A DNA stretch of 16,290 nucleotides, from positions 1-16,290 of the forward strand of contig CAZHTS010000097.1 in assembly GCA_964535315.1 (NCBI GenBank), in the 5' to 3' direction. How positions within the stretch are numbered: position 1 is the first letter of the stretch; each line of letters starts with the position of its first letter. The position numbers and the translations under genes were made by a program. The notes beneath the pieces are model-generated. The model was not told where the DNA came from. It was given only the letters and a program-made list of their open reading frames with translations, and did no database searches. This DNA is from CAZHTS01 sp964535315 (GTDB taxonomy: Bacteria > Chloroflexota > Anaerolineae > Anaerolineales > Anaerolineaceae). Of this stretch, positions 13,483 through 16,290 are shown in pieces.

Positions 13483-16053
13483 GTGACGATGGACGCGAGC
13501 GAACACGATACGTTGATTGCGAAAAAACGACTGCCACGGAAATTACTGCTGGAATTGCTGGCGGTGGCTCTGGACTGCGACAGCCGGCGTTTTGCCCGCC
13601 AGACGGCGCTTTCGTGGCTGGCGGTTTACCCGGGCGATTTACAGGTGGGCTTGTTTTTGGGCAGAGTCCTGGCGCTGGATGGAAAGCAGTTGCAGGCCAC
13701 CCGTCTGGTAGAAAAATTGTGCCGGCTGGATCCTGAGTTTCTGGCGGCCTACCAGGCGCTGGCGGGGATGGCCGCCGGCGACCCGGCCTTGCAGCAAAAC
13801 ACGCTGGCAAACGTATCTGTGTTGGGCGGCGAGACGCCGCCGGATTACGCCGCGCCCGAGTGGGCGCGCCTGTTGAGCGAAGGCCGGGCGCTGATGGAGA
13901 AAGGCCAGTTGGAGCAGGCTGAAGAGCAGGTCCATCGGGTGTTGGGGGTTGCGCCTTACCAGATGCTGGCGGCCGTTTTTCATGTCAAATTGACCCGCGC
14001 CCGCCAGGATTTCATGACCGCCTATCGCCTGGCCAGCCTGTACCATGAGCGTTGGCCGGATTGTTTACACTTTACCCTGTGTCTGGCGGAGGCGCGCATG
14101 GAAATCGGCGATGAAACCGGGGCGGTGCAACTGCTGCATCGCTGCGTCAACGCCGATTCCGCCGGGCAGGTGGCGGAGCATCTGTGGGGAGGCAGCCATG
14201 CCTATCGCCCGCTGTGGCCCGATGCGCTGGAAATTGCCTTCGACCAGCCCATTCCCGCGCCGGTGGCGGTGCGCATGGGCTGGAATCAACTGCCGCAGGG
14301 TGAGATGCCGGCAAACGGTGAGCCTGCGTCGCCGCCGGCGCCAGAAGCCGGGGAACGGCCCAAAACCGCCGCCGGCGTTCTGCCTCGCCCGGCGCAGCCC
14401 AAGAGTGAAACGGTGCGCCTGGTGGAAGAGGAATTGGAACGCCTGGCGCACCGTCTCAACCAGCCTGCGGTGGGCCGGGTGGATGGCCGTTTTCCGGTGT
14501 ACGTTATTTTTTCCACCCGCAGCGGGCTGTATACGCGTTACGGTCAGGCCGGTCTGGCGGCAGTCGAGAAGGAGATAGACAACCTGGCCGGTATCGTCCG
14601 GCGCCGGCCGGGGTGGGGGGCGCTGGTGTTTTACGCCGACGATCCGGCGTGTACCGGCCGCCTGGGGGTCAAGGCGGTTGAGCCGGATGACCCGTGGAAG
14701 CTGAAACTGGCGTTGGTCGATCTCGATCAGGCGCTGGCCAAAAAAGGCGAAATGATCGGCGCCTTGTTGATCGTCGGCGGCGCAGAGGTGGTGCCGTTTC
14801 ACCACCTGCCCAACCCTACCGACGATGCGGACGAAAATATCGATTCCGACAATCCGTACGCCACCCTGGACAGCAATTATTTTGTGCCCGAGTGGCCGGT
14901 AGGGCGTCTGCCGGGGGACGCCAGCGGCGAGGCGGGGGTCTTGCTGGCGCAGTTGACCCAGGTGGTGCGTTACCATACCCGGGCGCCGCGCAAGACGACC
15001 TGGTGGCAGCAGATGTTGGAGCGTCTGCAATGGATGCTGCGCCCCTCGTTGCAGCCGGGCAATTTTGGCTATTCGGCGGCGGTATGGCAGCGGTCTTCGC
15101 TGGCGGCCTTCCGGCCCATCGGCGAGGCGCAGTCGTTGCTGACCTCGCCGCCCGAGCGTTCGGGCAGCTTTGAGACGCGGCGCCTGATGCAGGCCACCCT
15201 GGGCTATTACAATCTGCACGGCGTCGAAGATGCGGCCGAATGGTTCGGGCAGCGCGACCAGCTGGACGCGGTTCCTGGCCCGGATTACCCGGTGGCGTTA
15301 CGCCCAGACGATTTACACAAAAATGGACACGCCCCCAGTGTGGTGTTTAGCGAGGCGTGTTACGGTGGGTATATTTACCAGAAGAAGGTGGAACAGTCGA
15401 TTGCCCTCAAATTTCTTACCCTGGGGACGCAGGCGGTGGTCGCCTCGACGCGCATTTCGTATGGTTCGGTCACCACGCCGCTGATCGGGGCAGATTTGTT
15501 GGGCAGCCTGTTCTGGCGGCATCTGCGCGATGGCCTGCCGGCCGGGGCGGCCTTGATGCAGGCCAAGCTGGATCTGGCGCGTGAGATGAACAAACGCCAG
15601 GGGTTCCTGGACGGCGAGGATCAAAAGACGCTGCTGTCTTTTGTGTTGTACGGCGATCCGCTGGCAACCGCCGACGCTCCGTTGAAGCGGGTCAAGAGTA
15701 TCCAACGCCTGCGTTCCCATCCGGCGCTCAAGACCGTCTCGGATCAAAAAGCGGGTGCACAGCCGCCGGCCGCGCCGCGCGTTCCCACCGCGGTGCTCAA
15801 GCAGGTGCAGCAGATTGTCGAAGATTATCTGCCGGGGGCCGAGGCGACCAGCCTGCGGGTCAATCCCCAAACGGTCACCGGGCAGGGCAGCGGCGCCCGC
15901 CCTGGCGCCAAGAATTCCCCCGCGGCCGCCGGCGAACGCGTGGTCGTGACGGTCAGCAAACAGGTGCAGGTGGCGCAGCGCACCCACCAGCACTACGCCC
16001 GCGTGACGCTGGATGCGGACGGAAAGATGATTAAACTGGCGCTCTCCCGTTGA
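13483..16053 (+). CDS. TPR-fused C25 (gingipain-like) caspase-fold cysteine peptidase
   Basis: This is an 856-aa probable intracellular cysteine protease of clan CD. Residues about 10-220 are TPR-like helices. A Pro/Ala-rich linker follows (about 270-310), then the C25-like domain (about 330-740). That domain shows LLIVGGAEVVPF, SDNPYATLD and the gingipain-type strand/turn WPVGRLPGD. The catalytic His lies in YYNLHG (H579) and the nucleophile in SEACYGG (C626). After these come LTLGTQAVVAST and FVLYGDPLA, which also occur in CHAT relatives. A small C-terminal module (about 775-856) ends in a strand-rich segment, YARVTLDADGKMIKLAL, of unknown fold. No signal peptide is present, unlike secreted gingipains. 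The start is GTG 13483, or ATG 13489 two codons later. The target is unknown; the adjacent TPR and two-TM proteins are candidate partners or substrates. A CHAT assignment is the main alternative. Confidence 0.88.
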   Translation: MTMDASEHDTLIAKKRLPRKLLLELLAVALDCDSRRFARQTALSWLAVYPGDLQVGLFLGRVLALDGKQLQATRLVEKLCRLDPEFLAAYQALAGMAAGDPALQQNTLANVSVLGGETPPDYAAPEWARLLSEGRALMEKGQLEQAEEQVHRVLGVAPYQMLAAVFHVKLTRARQDFMTAYRLASLYHERWPDCLHFTLCLAEARMEIGDETGAVQLLHRCVNADSAGQVAEHLWGGSHAYRPLWPDALEIAFDQPIPAPVAVRMGWNQLPQGEMPANGEPASPPAPEAGERPKTAAGVLPRPAQPKSETVRLVEEELERLAHRLNQPAVGRVDGRFPVYVIFSTRSGLYTRYGQAGLAAVEKEIDNLAGIVRRRPGWGALVFYADDPACTGRLGVKAVEPDDPWKLKLALVDLDQALAKKGEMIGALLIVGGAEVVPFHHLPNPTDDADENIDSDNPYATLDSNYFVPEWPVGRLPGDASGEAGVLLAQLTQVVRYHTRAPRKTTWWQQMLERLQWMLRPSLQPGNFGYSAAVWQRSSLAAFRPIGEAQSLLTSPPERSGSFETRRLMQATLGYYNLHGVEDAAEWFGQRDQLDAVPGPDYPVALRPDDLHKNGHAPSVVFSEACYGGYIYQKKVEQSIALKFLTLGTQAVVASTRISYGSVTTPLIGADLLGSLFWRHLRDGLPAGAALMQAKLDLAREMNKRQGFLDGEDQKTLLSFVLYGDPLATADAPLKRVKSIQRLRSHPALKTVSDQKAGAQPPAAPRVPTAVLKQVQQIVEDYLPGAEATSLRVNPQTVTGQGSGARPGAKNSPAAAGERVVVTVSKQVQVAQRTHQHYARVTLDADGKMIKLALSR

Positions 16054-16105
16054 GTCGATTCTAAGCCATTCTCCTGCCTCTATCCGTAGGCTCCTCCCCC
16101 TGTCC

Positions 16106-16134
16106 TTCCCCGCCTCCACTCTGGAGGCGGGGAA
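16106..16134 (+). terminator. Perfect 13-bp hairpin terminator after the peptidase gene
   Basis: The arms TTCCCCGCCTCCA (16106-16118) and TGGAGGCGGGGAA (16122-16134) are exact reverse complements around a 3-base CTC loop, 52 bases after the peptidase stop codon. The stem is very GC-rich, but the sequence after it (AATTTAAATT) is only partly T-rich, so it is a good but not classical rho-independent terminator. It most likely ends the sigma-54-driven transcript. Confidence 0.75.
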
Positions 16135-16185
16135 AATTTAAATTCGTTAGATTGGAAGCATGGGCGCCGTATGGGCCAAAGTCCG

Positions 16186-16205
16186 ACCCCTTATCTCGGG
16201 GTTTT
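16186..16205 (+). terminator. Weak second hairpin with T-tract
   Basis: ACCCC and GGGGT (16186-16190 and 16198-16202) can pair around a 7-base loop and are followed by TTT. The stem is short, so this is at best a back-up terminator to the strong hairpin 50 bases earlier. Confidence 0.3.
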
Positions 16206-16238
16206 AAGAAAGGCGCGGGAGCTGCCGGAAATTTGATA

Positions 16239-16267
16239 TTGCTTCTTAAATGGAGTTCGCATATAAT
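16239..16267 (+). promoter_or_regulatory. Possible sigma-70 promoter reading out of the window
   Basis: A perfect TATAAT (16262-16267) has TTGCTT (16239-16244) 17 bases upstream, a 3 of 6 match to the -35 consensus. It sits in an AT-rich spot after the terminators and would serve a gene starting beyond the right edge. No gene is visible to confirm it. Confidence 0.3.
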
Positions 16268-16290
16268 TTACTTTCACCGCCGGAAGACCG

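Noticed and set aside
14065..15219. 384-aa open frame on the minus strand opposite the C25 peptidase
   Set aside because: It has the same shadow composition and overlaps the conserved peptidase domain; no ribosome site or domain is evident. Similar antisense frames at 3346-4170, 11800-12462 and 15313-16119 were dropped for the same reason.
13483..16053. Calling the peptidase a CHAT protein of a type III-E CRISPR system
   Set aside because: There is no CRISPR array and no gRAMP/Cas gene in the window, and the WPVGRLPGD and SDN motifs fit C25 better. The resemblance to TPR-CHAT is kept only as an analogy.

Overview
The window looks like chromosomal DNA from a GC-rich, non-enteric bacterium. 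A folate-dependent TrmFO, a sigma-54 with an inserted Cys4 motif, very long TPR proteins and a gingipain-like peptidase without a signal peptide together suggest a Chloroflexota (Anaerolineae-type) genome. That placement is an inference from gene style, not from a marker gene.

Left edge (1-605): decayed accessory DNA. A few codons of a WD40/beta-propeller-like frame run off the left end on the minus strand. They abut the end of an IS3-family element of which only the C-terminal part of the transposase survives. Behind it is an AT-rich piece of broken coding sequence of unknown origin, then about 150 bases in which nothing was recognised.

Minus-strand housekeeping pair (606-2878): trmFO (tRNA m5U54 methylation) is followed 5 bases later by an M28/glutaminyl-cyclase-like zinc hydrolase with an N-terminal membrane anchor.

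Plus-strand sigma-54 locus (2938-16053): this is the notable part. Divergent from trmFO lies a -24/-12 (sigma-54) promoter, followed by rpoN itself, then a soluble PAS-GAF-PAS histidine kinase starting 1 base after the rpoN stop. An NtrC-type response regulator overlaps the kinase by 29 bases. It has a receiver domain and a complete AAA+ domain with GAFTGA but ends without a DNA-binding domain. Six bases after its stop codon is a second, perfect sigma-54 promoter (TGGCACG-N4-TTGCA). That promoter reads into a 108-aa protein with two membrane segments, an 1831-aa TPR protein, and an 856-aa protein with TPR-like helices fused to a C25 (gingipain-like, caspase-fold) cysteine peptidase with a visible His/Cys pair. 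A perfect 13-bp hairpin terminator closes the region.

Reading of the whole: the locus carries the sigma factor, its signal sensor, its activator, two sigma-54 promoters and the output operon. An internal signal sensed by the kinase would phosphorylate the regulator, which acts on sigma-54 holoenzyme from solution. This would raise rpoN-kinase-regulator expression (positive feedback) and switch on the membrane protein/TPR/peptidase operon. The output resembles TPR-plus-caspase-like protease modules used in bacterial defence or regulated proteolysis, but its function is not known from the sequence. The right edge (16135-16290) has a possible second weak terminator and a sigma-70-like promoter pointing out of the window.
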